64,000 nt of DNA from Gongronella butleri (taxonomy: Eukaryota; Mucoromycota; Mucoromycetes; Mucorales; Cunninghamellaceae): the NCBI GenBank assembly GCA_025201375.1, contig JAIWZP010000001.1, positions 620,001 through 684,000 on the forward strand, given 5' to 3'. A model generated the notes under the pieces. That model was not told where the DNA came from. It was given only the letters and a program-made list of their open reading frames with translations, and searched no databases. Positions 36,007 through 48,262 of the stretch are shown in pieces (within the stretch, counting starts at the first letter, position 1; each line of letters starts with the position of its first letter). The translations under genes were made by a program, and so were the position numbers.

Positions 36007-38026
36007 GTCACTTTTCCCCCACTAGGATTGCGTCTGTGATGGAGACGTGGATGAGCCATTACTGGAACGATTTCATTAGTTTCCAGACACGGCGGTGCTT
36101 GCACCAGTTTTTGGAGCGGATCAGCATGATGTCGTCCATTTTTATGCGATTGCAGCCATGGTCAGTGCAACCCCTGGCGGACCGAGATCTTGATGATCAC
36201 TGGGGGCTTGCTGATCACGAGCGTCCTGCGGCTCAGCCGCCGCAGCCGCGCGGAAAGCGGCGCACGCTCCGTGCTTGCCGGTCGGCCAGCCATCTCGACC
36301 ACATTGACCTGACCACACCCATGCCGCCGCCACTGCCGATGCCATTGCCGCCCTCGAGGGCCAGGACACCCTCATTGGTGCCGCAGACACAACCACAGCC
36401 ACCAATGCCATCCATGCCGCCAACACCCACGCCGTGTCCGCTCATCCACCTCGCAGAGAGCCACATTAGCAACCACAGCAGCAGCAGCACTTCCTCGTCG
36501 TCGTCCTCGTCCACTACACCACCCACACCACCCACACCCCCATCATTGGCCTCGATTCCGCCACCCGTGCCCGCAAAGGAACCCATGTTGCCAGCCACCA
36601 TGCCAACGACGCGCCCCGCGCCTTGCTTTGCAGGCGGACTCATGTTTGCACGCCCAATGGCCGCTTCACACACCGCGAAACGCGACGCGTCCCTGAGCGC
36701 CGCAGCCTACACGCTCCACGACATGCCCGCAACCAACAAAACACTCACAAAAATCTTCATTGCCCTCTCCGCCACCGACATTGCCGAGCAGCTCACGTGG
36801 ATCGAGGCGCGCCAGTTTGCACAGATCAATGTAAGATGGCGAAAAAAATTGAGAAAAATTGAGAAAAATCGAAAAAAATGAAGTTGAAAAACAAGACGCG
36901 TAGTGCATAGCCATTGACCACGTTTTTTGTGCTCACCCAATTTTTTTTTTTGTGTGGCACAGGCGCGTGAATTCGTGCGTATGATCAGCTCGTCGCTGGC
37001 CAACGACAATGGCATCCCGCTGTACACCAACAAGAGCGTCTTGATGGCGTCCATCTCGCATTTCAACTTTATCTCGGCATGGGTGATCACCATGCTCGTG
37101 ACACAGCCAAGACTTGCTAAGCGCGTCGTGCTCCTGGAAAAATTCATGATGGTCGCCGTCGTAAGATCATCAAGATCAGCTGGGGAAAAAAAAAGGAGAA
37201 AATCGCGATTGGCATGTTCATCCTTGGTTTTTTTTTTTTTTGTCCTGGTTGAAACAGCAATTGCGCGAAATGAACAATTACAATACACTGATGGCCATCC
37301 TGGCCGGGATCAACAATGCATCCATCCTGCGGCTCAAGCAAACACACGCCGCCATTGAAAAGCGCAAAATTTATAAGCGCTTCCAAAGCCTCGAGCGGCT
37401 CATGAGCTCGGACAGGTAAAAGAAAAAAAGGAGATAAAAGCAAGGGGGAGGCGGCAAAAAAAAAAGAGGGAGGGGGGCCTATGGATGACATGCATGGTAA
37501 TGATCTTTTGCTTTTTTTATTTTTTTACGCGCAGATCATTTGCCTCTTATAGGCTGGCCCTACGAGCCTCTGGTCGAGCACCTTGCATCCCTTACTTGTA
37601 AGCCGACACCCTTTTGTACCACTCCCCCCAAATCATGCCATTGACGCGTCTTTCTTAAAAAGTGGCATCCATAGCCAAGACCTGATCACGCTCGCCGAGG
37701 CCAACAAGGATTTCAAAAAGGACGGCACGATCAATTGGGAAAAATTCAAGCTGATGGGCGAGTCGCTCCTCAGTGTGATGAAATGCCAGCACCCACGGCA
37801 CCACATCAAACCCAATCCCGTGTTTCTACGCTGGCTTGCCAGCTACGAGATTCTAGGCGACGAGGTAAAAACACATCAATTTCACTTTTTTAGGCAGCGT
37901 CGCTCATCTTTTTTTTTTTTTTCTCCTGCCAACCAGGCTCAATACAGCCAATCCAAGCACATTGAGCCGCAGCTCAGGTCGTCGCCCAGTGTCGGTCGCC
38001 TACGAGAATTGTGGCAGCGCCTGTGA
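34904..38026 (+). CDS. Ras-type guanine nucleotide exchange factor (RasGEF_N plus CDC25-like domain)
   Basis: Ten or so exons, about 730 residues, TGA at 38024. The N-terminal 160 residues are low-complexity. The RasGEF N-terminal motif starts at GLTVESIIDRLVAHD and continues through MIFLIFFRKFMKPHELM and VMETWMSHYWNDF. A disordered linker (Pro, Ser, Thr rich, with PTPPTPPS and nine-residue Ser runs) follows. The catalytic domain begins with DIAEQLTWIEAR, then HFNFISAWVITMLV (the conserved FN-S-W region), REMNNYNTLMAILAGINN, YKRFQSLERLMSS, and INWEKFKLMGESL. It activates Ras-like GTPases by nucleotide exchange. No SH3 or membrane domain is seen, unlike yeast Cdc25. Introns have 30-base A and T homopolymers. 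Confidence 0.9.
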
Positions 38027-38268
38027 TCCGCTTTTTTTCTTTTCTCTTTTTTTTTCTTTTGTATGATACCTGGCGCGCGTCCACCACCCCCTGTCCCTCT
38101 TTTTCTCTTTCCTTTCGTTTCACCGTCAATGCCCAATACCAAAAATCCAATCCCACTTGTAAATTCTTTTATGGTCAGCTTATCTATTTCAAACCTTTTT
38201 GTACAATGCCAGCCAAAAATACAGATAAATAATAAAAATTCACACGCAGCTTGCCCTTGAGCATGTCT

Positions 38269-39776
38269 TTAATCTCTTGTGTGGACAGGCTGCACTTGCC
38301 TCACGTTGATGTTGATGCGCGTCGTAGCCATGTATTCTCCAAAAAGCCGCCAATCAGGCGCGTCGTCAGAGGTACCCGATGCTGACAAGTACTCGGGTAG
38401 CGTGTCTTCAATGATCCGCGGCACACCTGCAAAAAAAAAAAAAAGAGATGGTGAGTGCGTCATGCGCGTGGCAAATGGGTTTGACATTACTATGAAAAGA
38501 GCGCCGACATGGCTTTGTCATCACCACAATGTCGCCACTGCGCAAATAGAGCGCAGACGGCTCTGTTTCACGATCAGCACCGCCAATCAGGAAAATGCAG
38601 GCATTGCCAAGACTAAAAGAAAAAAAATCGTGTCAATCGCGTGCAAAAGCGCGCCAATTTTGTAAAAAAAAATCACAAAAAAAGTTGGCCATTCGACATG
38701 GAAACACGTCGGCGCACAAGAGACGCGTGTTTTTCATCGTACCTGATGGAGACCAAGGGAGCATCCATGTTGAGCTCGCTGCGGTCGACGTGGCCCATGA
38801 GTGTGTCGCGATATTGGTAATAGTTGATGACGCCTGCCTCGGCGCGATATTGGCTGCTGTCGTACGTGTTGCGCCAATTGGAGCCTGCGACGCCTTGGAC
38901 GCTGCGCACGACGCTGGCGCACACACTGGATAGGAGATCGGGCATGGGAAATGCACGATCCAAGTGATATGTCTTTGTTTGCCAGTGGTAATGGTACCCC
39001 AGGGTCACCCACCGGCACCGCCGGAGCAATTGCGTGGCATTCATCGCCGCCACCGTCGCAGACGGCGCGGGATCCGCCTTGACCATCGTCAAACCGGGAT
39101 TAAACGCGTCGTCGCATGCTTTCAGCGGAATCGCCAGCGTGCGTTGTTGATTTTGTTGCTCTTTCCGTTCCACATTGTCACGCGCATCCTCATCAGCATG
39201 CTTTGTCGCCACGAAATACGCAGGATCATCGACGGGACGCGTGCCGTTTGCCTCATCCTGGAACAATGGCCACAGGCCGGCCGGCGGAACGTGGTAATGG
39301 GTATGCAAATTCGACACATTGGGCGCCTTGGGGTATTCGCGCAGGCACTGCTGGATCAGGTGCCGCTGCGCAGCTGGACTGAACGGGTTCGGGATCACAA
39401 TCAGACCTAAAAGAAGAAAAAAAAGAAAAAAAAGCCCAATTGAGCCGCAAATGCCTCGCCCAGCAAAATGCCTTTTCCTAGGCTTACCAGGGTATGTGGT
39501 CAAGACGTATGCCTTTTGCGTGTCTTGGCCGGCCGTGCCAAAAAAGGGGCAGCCATCACGCAGGTCATGCGCAAGCTGCACGGGCATAAGCTGGTCGTTG
39601 GGCTCGTATGGATCGATGGCCTTGCTATAGTCAGGCGCCGGAACACGCGACTTGTAGTAGCGCTCGACGGCTCGAAAGGGCGTCTGATTGACATACGACC
39701 CTGGATCCTCTTGCTTGGCCTGCCGCTCCCTCGCGAGCTTCTCCAAACGTAGCTGCTGGCGCCGAGATATAGACAT
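38269..39776 (-). CDS. AlkB homolog 1-type Fe(II)/2-oxoglutarate dioxygenase
   Basis: Four exons (39776 to about 39488, about 39407-38743, about 38620-38494 and about 38428-38269), about 415 residues. The N-terminus is basic (MSISRRQQLRLEKLARERQ). The catalytic part includes WVTLGYHYHWQTKTYHLD, then GVINYYQYRDTLMGHVDRSE with the HxD iron ligands, DAPLVSISLGNACIFLIGG, YLRSGDIVVM and FHSVPRI with the distal His ligand. TRININVRQV carries the 2-oxoglutarate-binding Arg. Order and spacing match ALKBH1, which acts on DNA or tRNA modifications; the substrate here is not inferable. Convergent with the RasGEF gene, with only 242 bp between stop codons. Confidence 0.9.
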
Positions 39777-41305
39777 AAGGAGGACGAAAAAAAAAAATGA
39801 AAGAAAAAGAGGCAAACGAGGCAAAAAAAAAAAAAAAAAAAAAAAAAATGCCAGGCCACTTTTAGGCATTTGAAACTCTGGGATGCAACGCGCGACTGCG
39901 CCTTTTGTTCTTGCATTTTGCGTTTTCTACCCCAACCAGCCATCGCAAAGAGCTGAGAGTAGGCTTATTCGAAAGAGCACGACAAATGGCAACTGATGGG
40001 TTTATTTTTTGCTTAAAAAAGAGAATTGCATCATGAAAAAAGGCAATCAGAGCAAAATTTACGCGATGGGCATTAAGCTCACTAAGGTTATAGAACATAA
40101 TCTTCTCGGGGTGCGATTGCATTGACCGTCTTTTCGAGCTGAATGGCAGTCGTGTGCAGTGACAAATACGGGAGAATATGAGGTGGCCATCTGCGAAATA
40201 GGATTTAAAAGAATGTTTGTCGCATTTTGGCCATTTCTGGATGAATCCCCAATCGACAGATCAATCCGCAGTTGGATCCTGTTTCCACATCGCTCTCGCC
40301 TCGAATGAGCCCTCCCTTGAGGCACTGCGGCCACTGGATGGAGTGCAAAGCAAGATTTTCTAAATCCACGGATTTTCCAAGGGGTGCAGTCCACCATCGG
40401 AAAATCGAGAATTTTAGGTCCTCAGATCGCCGCGCCATTCAACCACATGGTAAACAACACCTTGACATAACCGACAGAAATGAAATAAAATAGGTGAGTC
40501 CATTGACTGGTTTCGGCGCAAAATGCAAATTTGCTCGTATTTTCGGTCCAAGGCCAACTTAACTAGAATTGGCCGCAGCGCGTTCAAAATGATATCATCA
40601 GAAAGAGCGCGACCTGATGCGTACGTGGCTGTCGGTGATCAATGAAAAAAAATCAAGTTTCAGCAAAGCTAGCATAGACAGACCTTTTTGCGGGCAAATT
40701 TGAACGCGTGATAGCTCGCGCTACGGGCATGCTCCCCACGCGTAGTCCGCTTGGAATTGATACCCCTGGGCCATCTCTTCCTGACAGACGCGTCGGAGTG
40801 GGTCGATGGCGCGTTCTTCCCTCGCAATTCGCCTGCAAAGTTTTACCCAAAATGGCGGATTGCTCGTCAACCAGTCATTGGACCGCGCTCCTTTTTGGTA
40901 TTTTCTTGGGTTTCTCCAAGCGACCCCTCTTTCGTGTAAGTTTGGCAGTGAGGACCTGGATTTTCAATTTTGGGTCGGCGGCCTCGTCACGGCTAAATTT
41001 TGATTTGCGTATGACGCGCGCCGATGCCCTCGGACGCGCTCCAAATGGAGTCCCATCATCTTTTTTGACGCGCTTGTTCACGTTGGGACGCGTTTAGAGT
41101 CACGCAACTATGTCTGGTTGGCAAGAAGTATGCTGATTGCCGTGCAAAACGGACTGCCTATAGATCGCACGACGAGAACCTTGTCCAAATGATCTCAAAT
41201 ATCCATCATCGTGCTATTCTCCCGCACGAAACACAATTTGCAAAGTTTGCATGCCAACCACAGTAGAAATAAAAGGCGCATGTCCAGGATTTTTATTATT
41301 TTTGC
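39777..41305. other. Intergenic region with ACGCGT motifs
   Basis: A 28-base A run lies at about 39821-39847 upstream of the AlkB gene. The central part (40100-41250) has scattered ACGCGT or GACGCG motifs (near 40707, 40738, 40787, 41032 and 41088). A TTGGCCGCAGCGCGTT at about 40569 is nearly repeated at about 49824. TTTTTATTATTTTT near 41290 is the polyadenylation signal of the leftward YIPF gene. No gene is supported. Confidence 0.4.
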
Positions 41306-42503
41306 CTAAACTTGAACGCTGTAGCTGTAAAACGCGATCTTGAGCACCAGGCAAAACACGGCGTGCGATGCAATGGTACCAATAAGGATCATACGTGAGG
41401 TCTTGGCATCAGCTCGAGAGATAATGGTATACAGATTCTTGACCAAGAAGTACGCTGCGCGGGGAAAACAAAAAAAACGTGAGCACAAGCGCGCCAAGAC
41501 AACTCACACTTCCCGCTTTACCTGTCAAGCCAAAGGCCACGCCAACAAAGACCCAACGAGCAATGTCAATGGGGATCACACAGAGCATCTGTTACAAAAA
41601 AAAATGGTTAATTTCGCGTGTTCATAAGCCAAGACGCGCTTTTTCACGCGTTTCGACGCGTCCTTTGTGCGTTGCATTGTCGGTCGCTTACGGAGATGGG
41701 CACCCAGACGGTCATTGAGTAGCCATAATAATCGACAATCTCGAGCAGCGACGGCTGGCAGCCGAAATACTTTGTGGATGCCCACATGACGACGGGCGTG
41801 ATAAAGGTGTACGAGTAAATGACAAACACGGCGTAGCTGAGCTGGCGAAAGTCGTATTCGTACTCTGCGCTGTTCATGTACGCTGCGAGAGAGCCTGCGA
41901 GCGACGAACAGACGAAAACGGCAAAAACAACGGTGGTGGTGATCCAAAAGGGCCCGTACAGATCCGGCTGATGTTCGAGCGTGTCATTGGCAAAGTCACC
42001 CACCGGGTACATCGACTTTAGACACCGCTCCACTACCTGTGACGTGTCCACATCGAAGAATCGCGAGTAATAATCAAGCGACCACATGGGCTTGTTGTGG
42101 AAAGAGCTGCGTGGCGCGGGCGCAGCCGCCGGCGTGGCCGCGGGTGGTGGCAAGCCTATAAAAAAAAAAAAGAAACACGTTAGCAATTGGGCTTGGCAAC
42201 CCTTGGCAAAATTTGAAAAAAAAAAGGACGCGTCAAAAGCTCATACTCGTCGTTTTGCTCGCCGTGTCATTAGAAAAGTCTATGGAAAATCAAGATAATG
42301 AGCGACTTTGCGTCTTGATTTGACTGCTGCGTGTCGTGCTCCTACCTTGGAACTCGAGACCGTCGCTCTCTATGGTGGCAGGCTAGATGAAAAGAGGGTT
42401 GTGAGCCGTTTGTCGGTGCGAATTCGCAAATTGTTTATACCTGTGTATAGTCGACCGAGTCTTCCATGTCCACGAGGACATTGTACTGATTTTTTGCCGC
42501 CAT
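41306..42503 (-). CDS. Yip1-domain membrane protein (YIPF1/YIPF2 type)
   Basis: Five exons from 42503 (MAAKNQYNVLVDMEDS) to the stop at 41306, about 270 residues. After a Pro/Ala-rich stretch comes the family signature PMWSLDYYSRFFDVDTSQV, then DLYGPFWITTTVVFAVFV. Four or five membrane helices follow, among them YAVFVIYSYTFITPVVMW, the characteristic YYGYSMTVWVPIS, and VFVGVAFGLTG. These proteins cycle in the early secretory pathway and Golgi and bind Rab GTPases. Exon 1 and exon 2 are short (about 22 and 14 codons) and joined in phase. Divergent from the insulin-degrading enzyme gene. An AATAATAAAAA signal follows the stop on the minus strand. Confidence 0.9.
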
Positions 42504-42713
42504 GGGTGGGTGGAGATGCAGAGCTGTGTTTGGGAAAAGCGACGAAGAGAAGAAAAATGAAAAACGCTTTCAAAAAGGAGCAGAAAGGAATGAATTTTTT
42601 TTGTTTGGCGTCGGACATTCCACATCGTCCAATGGTTGGCCAATCAGCTGCGCCCATTGCTCTTGCGCGGGGGGGCGGTACAAGGCCAACAGTGCGAACC
42701 TCACCAGACACGT

Positions 42714-42750
<37 letters not shown>

Positions 42751-43404
42751 GAAAAAAAAGGGCATGTCGCACGCCAATGCCATGAACCCCGGGGCAAATG
42801 ACGACGACTATGGGCTGACAATGATGATGTCAAAAAGGGGGGCCCAGACTTAAGCGGCGTGTGCGCGCGCTTCTCATGCGCGCTCTTTTTTTTTTTTTTT
42901 TGACAATTGACACTAGGCTCGTTCGAGTCGTATGTTGCTATTTATATTAAAGTTTTGCAGGACGATCCATCAAGACTTTTGATTACACTGTTTGGATCCG
43001 CTATATAAAAAAAAACAGAGTAAAAATAGGGTTCCAAGGCCAGCAAAGGGCGTGCATTGGGGCATGCAACACGGCCAAAAATTGAAATGCCGCACGCCAG
43101 ACCAAAAAAAAAAAAGCGAGATCCACTTTGAGGGCGTTCCACTCTCTTTCTTCTCGTTCTTTTTTTTTCTTTCTTTCTCGTGTTCTCTTCTTCTCTCTTG
43201 TAGTTGTTGCGACACCACCTTTTTTATTCTCCTTTTTCTTATTTTTTCAATTGTAAGTCGTGGACGGACGGGTGAGGGGTGGGGAGTGGAGGTGGAAAGA
43301 GCGTGGATGGGGGGCGTGTGTGAGCGTGTGTGTTTGCATAAAAGGAGGCGCTAGGAAAGAAAAAGGAAGAAGCTTATTTTTTTTTTACTTTTTTCTTCTT
43401 AGGA
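42504..43404. promoter_or_regulatory. Divergent promoter region between YIPF and insulin-degrading enzyme genes
   Basis: A 900-bp interval with CCAATGGTTGGCCAAT near 42629 (an inverted pair of CCAAT-type boxes), a 28-base A run at about 42719-42746 and a T run near 42887. A pyrimidine-rich initiator region lies at 43140-43250. A GTAAGT at 43253 with a TTCTTAG at 43396 suggests a 5' UTR intron just before the enzyme's ATG. Confidence 0.4.
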
Positions 43405-46400
43405 ATGCCCTCGACGACAGACGAGCAAGCGACACCGTGGCAGCTGAGCAGCTGCGGCCGGTATTGGACCTATATGGAGCCGTTGGAAAAGTCGGATAAT
43501 GACGACCGTGAGTATCGCCTGATCAAACTCGCGAACAACGAGCTCCAAGTGCTTCTTGTGCACGAAGAAGACACAGACAAATCGAGTGCGGCGCTGGATG
43601 TACACGTTGGTCACCTGAGCGACCCCGTAAGTGGCAACAGGATGGAAAAAACAGACGACAAACGCGGAAACGGACCAACCGCCGCTGACGTTTTTTTTTT
43701 TTTTTTTTTTTTTCGTCATAGGAGGCGTTCCAAGGATTGGCGCATTTCTGCGAGCATCTGCTTTTCATGGGCACGGAAAAGTATCCCAAGGAAAACGACT
43801 ACAATCAGTACCTATCGGAGCATTCTGGCTTCTCCAATGCCTTTACGGGTGTCGAGGACACCAATTACTACTTTGAGGTCGCCCATGACTACCTGGAGGG
43901 CGCATTGGACCGCTTTGCGCAATTCTTCATTAGCCCGCTGTTCTCCGACACATGCACGGAGCGCGAACTAAAGGCGGTCGACTCGGAACACAAGAAAAAC
44001 AGACAGCTCGACTCATGGCGCATGTTCCAGCTCGATAAGGCACTCAGCAACCCCAATCATCCCTATTGTCATTTTGGCACAGGCAATCTCGAGACCCTCA
44101 GCGACCAGCCAAAGGCCCTTGGCAAGGATATTCGCGATGAATTGCTCCAATTCCACGACAATTACTATTCAGCCAATATCATGAAGCTGTGCATCTTTGG
44201 CCGAGGTAAAACAAAAAAAAAAGAAAAAAAAGCAAAATAGGCTCACCCTCGGAGGCGGAAAAAGAGGCGTGAGATGTAAAAAGCCAAAAAGCCAAAAAGC
44301 CAAAAAGCCAAAAAAAAAAAAAAAAAAGAGAGAGAGAGAGAAGAGAGTGAGGGGTGTGATGTGTGCGTGTGATGCGTGAGTGTGATGCGTGAGTGCGTGT
44401 GTGTGTATGTTTGGGGTGTGAGTGTTTTGTGGGCGCGGTTGGACACTTTTTTTCTCATCGTGAACTTTATGCTTAATTCTCTCATTTTTGATAGAATCAC
44501 TGGACACGCTGACGGGCTGGGCAGTTGACAAGTTCAAGGATGTGCGAAACAAAAACATCCAACCGCCAAGCTTCCCCGGTCACCCATTGACCAAGAATGA
44601 GCTCATGGTAAAGCAAGGGGGGAATGATGGAAAGCGAGGGGAGCGGGGGGGCGTGACGGTGCGATTAGAAGCAACGCGGCCGTGTTTGGTGCGAGCGGGA
44701 TCGAGAACACACGCTCCGTCGTACACAAGAGCCATGCCTTGCCAGAGATCAAAAAAAGGAAATCATCCTGGGAATCAGAAAAGGCGAACAAAAGAATAAA
44801 AAAAAAAGACCGTGCAGCAAACGAGGATGGGCCAATTGCTTGACAACATGCTTTTTTTTTCGTATTGTAGCAACAAATCTTCATCAAGCCTGTCAAAGAT
44901 GTGCGCACCCTGGACATGACGTTCCCCTTCCCCGACCAATATCCCTTGTACAAAGTTCAGGTAGAAGAAAATGCAAAAAAGGGGGGTCGAGAGCCATCCT
45001 TCCATGAAAAGGCATGTGAGGTGGCCAGCTGCTCACTTTTTTATTTTTTTTTATTTTATTTTATTTTTTATTTTTTTGCTAGCCTGGGCGGTACATTTCT
45101 CACTTGATCGGCCATGAAGGCAAAGGCTCCATCCTGTCGCTGCTCAAAAAGAACGGCTGGGCCAATTATTTGCATGTTGGCACGCTCCATGGGGGCATTG
45201 GCTTTGAATTCTTCCGTATCAGCGTCGATCTGACTGAAGAGGGTCTAGGTAAGGCAAAAGAACAAAAGAAGAAAAAAGTTTGGAGCGAAAGGGGTGGCCA
45301 GAAAAAAAAACAAATGACATCAGTGTGGGGGGAGGTAAACACCTATTTTTTGACGGGTTTGTTGGCGGACGACGTCATTTTTTTTCTTTTTTAGCCAATT
45401 ATGAAAAGGTGATTCTGGTGATTTTCCAATACATTGAATTGCTCAAGCAAAAGGGCGTTTGCGAGACGACGTTCAATGAGGTGCAATCGCTTGCGTCGCT
45501 GGCATTCCGCTTCAAGGAAAAGTACCCGCCATCGCAATACACGTCGCGCCTTGCGGGGCTCATGCAGCATGGCTACCCGTCCAAGTTCATCTTGTCGGGC
45601 CCCAGCCTCATCCGCGAGTATGACGCCGCACTCATCGAGGACAATCTTGCCTGGCTGCGCCCCGACAATTTCCGCATCATGCTTGCGACGCAAAACGCGC
45701 CCCAAGGCATCAAATTCACTCGACGCGAAAAGTGGTACGACACAGAGTATGAGGTCACCTTGTTTGGCGACGAGCTCAAGAAATCGCTGGAAAACCTGCA
45801 ACTGGACGCCGATCTGCAGCTGCCTGGCGAAAACGCCTTCATCCCCACCAACTTTGAGACAAACAAGCACACCGCCAAGCAACCTGCCAAGCAGCCAACC
45901 CTCATTGTCAACACGTCACACCTCCGCCTCTGGCACAAGAAAGACGACATCTTTTGGGTCCCACGTGCCAATGTCTGGATCCTCTTTAGAAACCCACTGG
46001 CCTATGCAACCCCATCCAATTGCGTCAAGACCAGGTGCGTAAACAAAGGCGTTAAAAAAAAAGCGGGGGGAACATCACGCGTCTGAGGGGGAGGGAAAGA
46101 AACAAGGTGTGGGCAACAAGCATTTACCTGCGTTTCTTCATTTTTAGACTGTTTACGGATATCCTCAAAGACTCGCTGAATGAATATGCTTATGACGCAG
46201 AAGTCGCAGGTCTTAGCTACAACATTGAAAATCAGCTGGAAGGCATGCTGGTATGAAAAAAATATGAAAAAAAAATATGAAAAAAAAAATGGAGCATATT
46301 GCTTATTCATGACGATTCACATGCCATTTCTTTTAAAATAGTTGGCCATTGGTGGGTACAATGACAAGCTTTCTGTTTTGTTGGACAAGGTGGTACGAAA

Positions 46401-47066
46401 GATGCGCGATATCCAGATTGATCCGAGTCGTTTCAAGCTGCTCAAGGATCAGCTGCGTCGCTCGTATACGAATTTCTCGCTGGAGCCGCCATACCAGCAC
46501 GCGCTCTACTACCTGTCGTACTTTACACAGGATCGCATGTGGACAAATGCTGAGAAACTCAAGGAATTAGACGCCATCACCGCCGAGGACATCCAGGCCT
46601 TTTATCCCACCATCCTTTCACACCTGCATCTGGAGGCCCTCGTCCACGGAAACGTGCAAAAGGATGACGCTCAAACCATGCTTCAGTCCGTCGTCGACAT
46701 CCTCAACCCAAAAGAGCTCTTGCCCAGCCAGTTAATCGGTCATCGCAGCCTGATCCTCCCAGAAGGTACACTAAAAAAAAAGTCCGACCTCTCTTACCAA
46801 ATCTGATCACGCGTGCTCGTGCCGCCGCGCTCCGTCCCCCGTCGTCTGACCTGTATTTTTTTTTTTCCCAATGTCAAGGCACCAAGTGGGTTTATCAGCG
46901 ACAGGTCGAAGATCCAAACAACGTCAACTCTGGCATTGAATATCTCATCCAAGTCGGCAATGTCGCACAGACATCCTTGCGCGCCAGACTCTCGCTTCTG
47001 GCCCAAATCGCACAAGAACCATGTTTCGACCAATTGCGCACAAAGGAACAGCTTGGCAAGTTGCAC

Positions 47067-47105
<39 letters not shown>

Positions 47106-48262
47106 GTGTCCTCGTCTAACACTCCTGTTTTTCTTCATTTTGAACGATTAGGCTACCTCGTTTTCAGCGGCGTGCGCAAGCAGACAGGGTCCATGGGCAT
47201 GCGCTTCATCGTGCAGAGCGAGCGCGACACCGTGTACTTAGAAAATCGCATTGAGGACTTTTTGGACAAGTTGTACACGTTGGTCGACACCATGTCTGAA
47301 AAAGAGTACAAGGCACAGGTTCAATCGCTCATCAGCAAGAAGCTCGAGAAGGACAAGAACCTTGGCCAGGAGGGCGGCAAGTATTGGGCACACATCCACT
47401 CGGGGTACTATGAATTTGATCAAGGTAAAAAAAAAAAAAAAAAAAAAAAAAAAGACGCGACACAAAACATCGCCCGCCGCTTGACACGCGTCGCATTGGC
47501 TTATCACTTTTTGTTCTAGTGGACAAGGACGTGCAAGAGCTCAAGGAAATCACCAAGGCATCGCTGCTGGAGTTCATGGACCGCTACATTTCGCCAAATT
47601 CACCGCATCTGCGCAAATTGTCGGTGCACATCCAATCGCAAAAGACGACCTTTGTCAAGAAATACAAAGTGGACATTGAATCGCTGCACACGTGCCTTGT
47701 CGCGCAGGGCGTGTCGCGCTTTTCCGTGGATGATTTGCGCACCGCCGTTGAAAAGGCCACAACCGACAGCAACGACGGCGGCGAGTCGGCGCTACTCGCC
47801 AGTCTGCGTGCCATGCTCATTGACGAGACAAAGGGCGGCGAGCCCGAGATCGAAGCCCTCATGTCCAAGCTGGCGACGGCCATGGGCATGAGTGCCAAGC
47901 CAACCACGTCCGTCGCCACGGCCTCGGACGCCACCAATGCCTCCTCCACCGCACCCAGTGCCACCACCACCACGGGCACAAGCACCGCCGCGACCACTGC
48001 CACGAATGGGTCCCATGGCGCTGCTGACGACAACGATGTCAATGGCTCCATTGTCACCGTCGACAGCAAAAAGACGGCGCGTCGCCTCTCACTCATCAAC
48101 GGCAGCAGCAACAACAATGGCACCGACACAGAGAGCGGACGCAGCTCCCCCGAACGCAACCACGCAGAGTTACCCGAAGGCAACAAAATCATCACCGATT
48201 CCGTGCAATTCAAGAGTCAGATGGAATTGAGCCCTGCCGCCGTCCCACTGATCGATTTTTAA
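43405..48262 (+). CDS. Insulin-degrading enzyme (insulysin, M16 metalloprotease, Ste23/Axl1 family)
   Basis: Eleven exons, about 1,130 residues, TAA at 48260-48262. The inverted zinc motif [15 protein letters not shown] is present, with the downstream Glu in the [11 protein letters not shown] segment. Four M16 domains follow in order, including [34 protein letters not shown], and [22 protein letters not shown]. The enzyme cleaves small peptides in a closed chamber; yeast relatives mature a-factor. Intron 9 uses a GC donor (CTTG then GCAAGTT near 47053), which joins QLG to YLVF. The tail from about residue 1000 is unusual: an Ala/Thr/Ser-rich insertion ([16 protein letters not shown]) and a Ser/Asn-rich end are not part of the known fold. 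Some introns hold 27-33 base A runs. Confidence 0.94.
44278..44410. repeat. Microsatellites in an insulin-degrading enzyme intron
   Basis: Four GCCAAAAA units are followed by an A run, a GAGAGAGA run and then GTGTGATGCGTGA-type units running into GTGTGTGTGT. All lie within intron 2 of the enzyme gene and look like slippage-prone sequence with no further function seen. Confidence 0.7.

Noticed and set aside
44278..44410. Tandem units that could suggest a CRISPR-like or satellite array
   Set aside because: Units are 8 bp or shorter with no spacers, inside an intron. This is ordinary microsatellite sequence.
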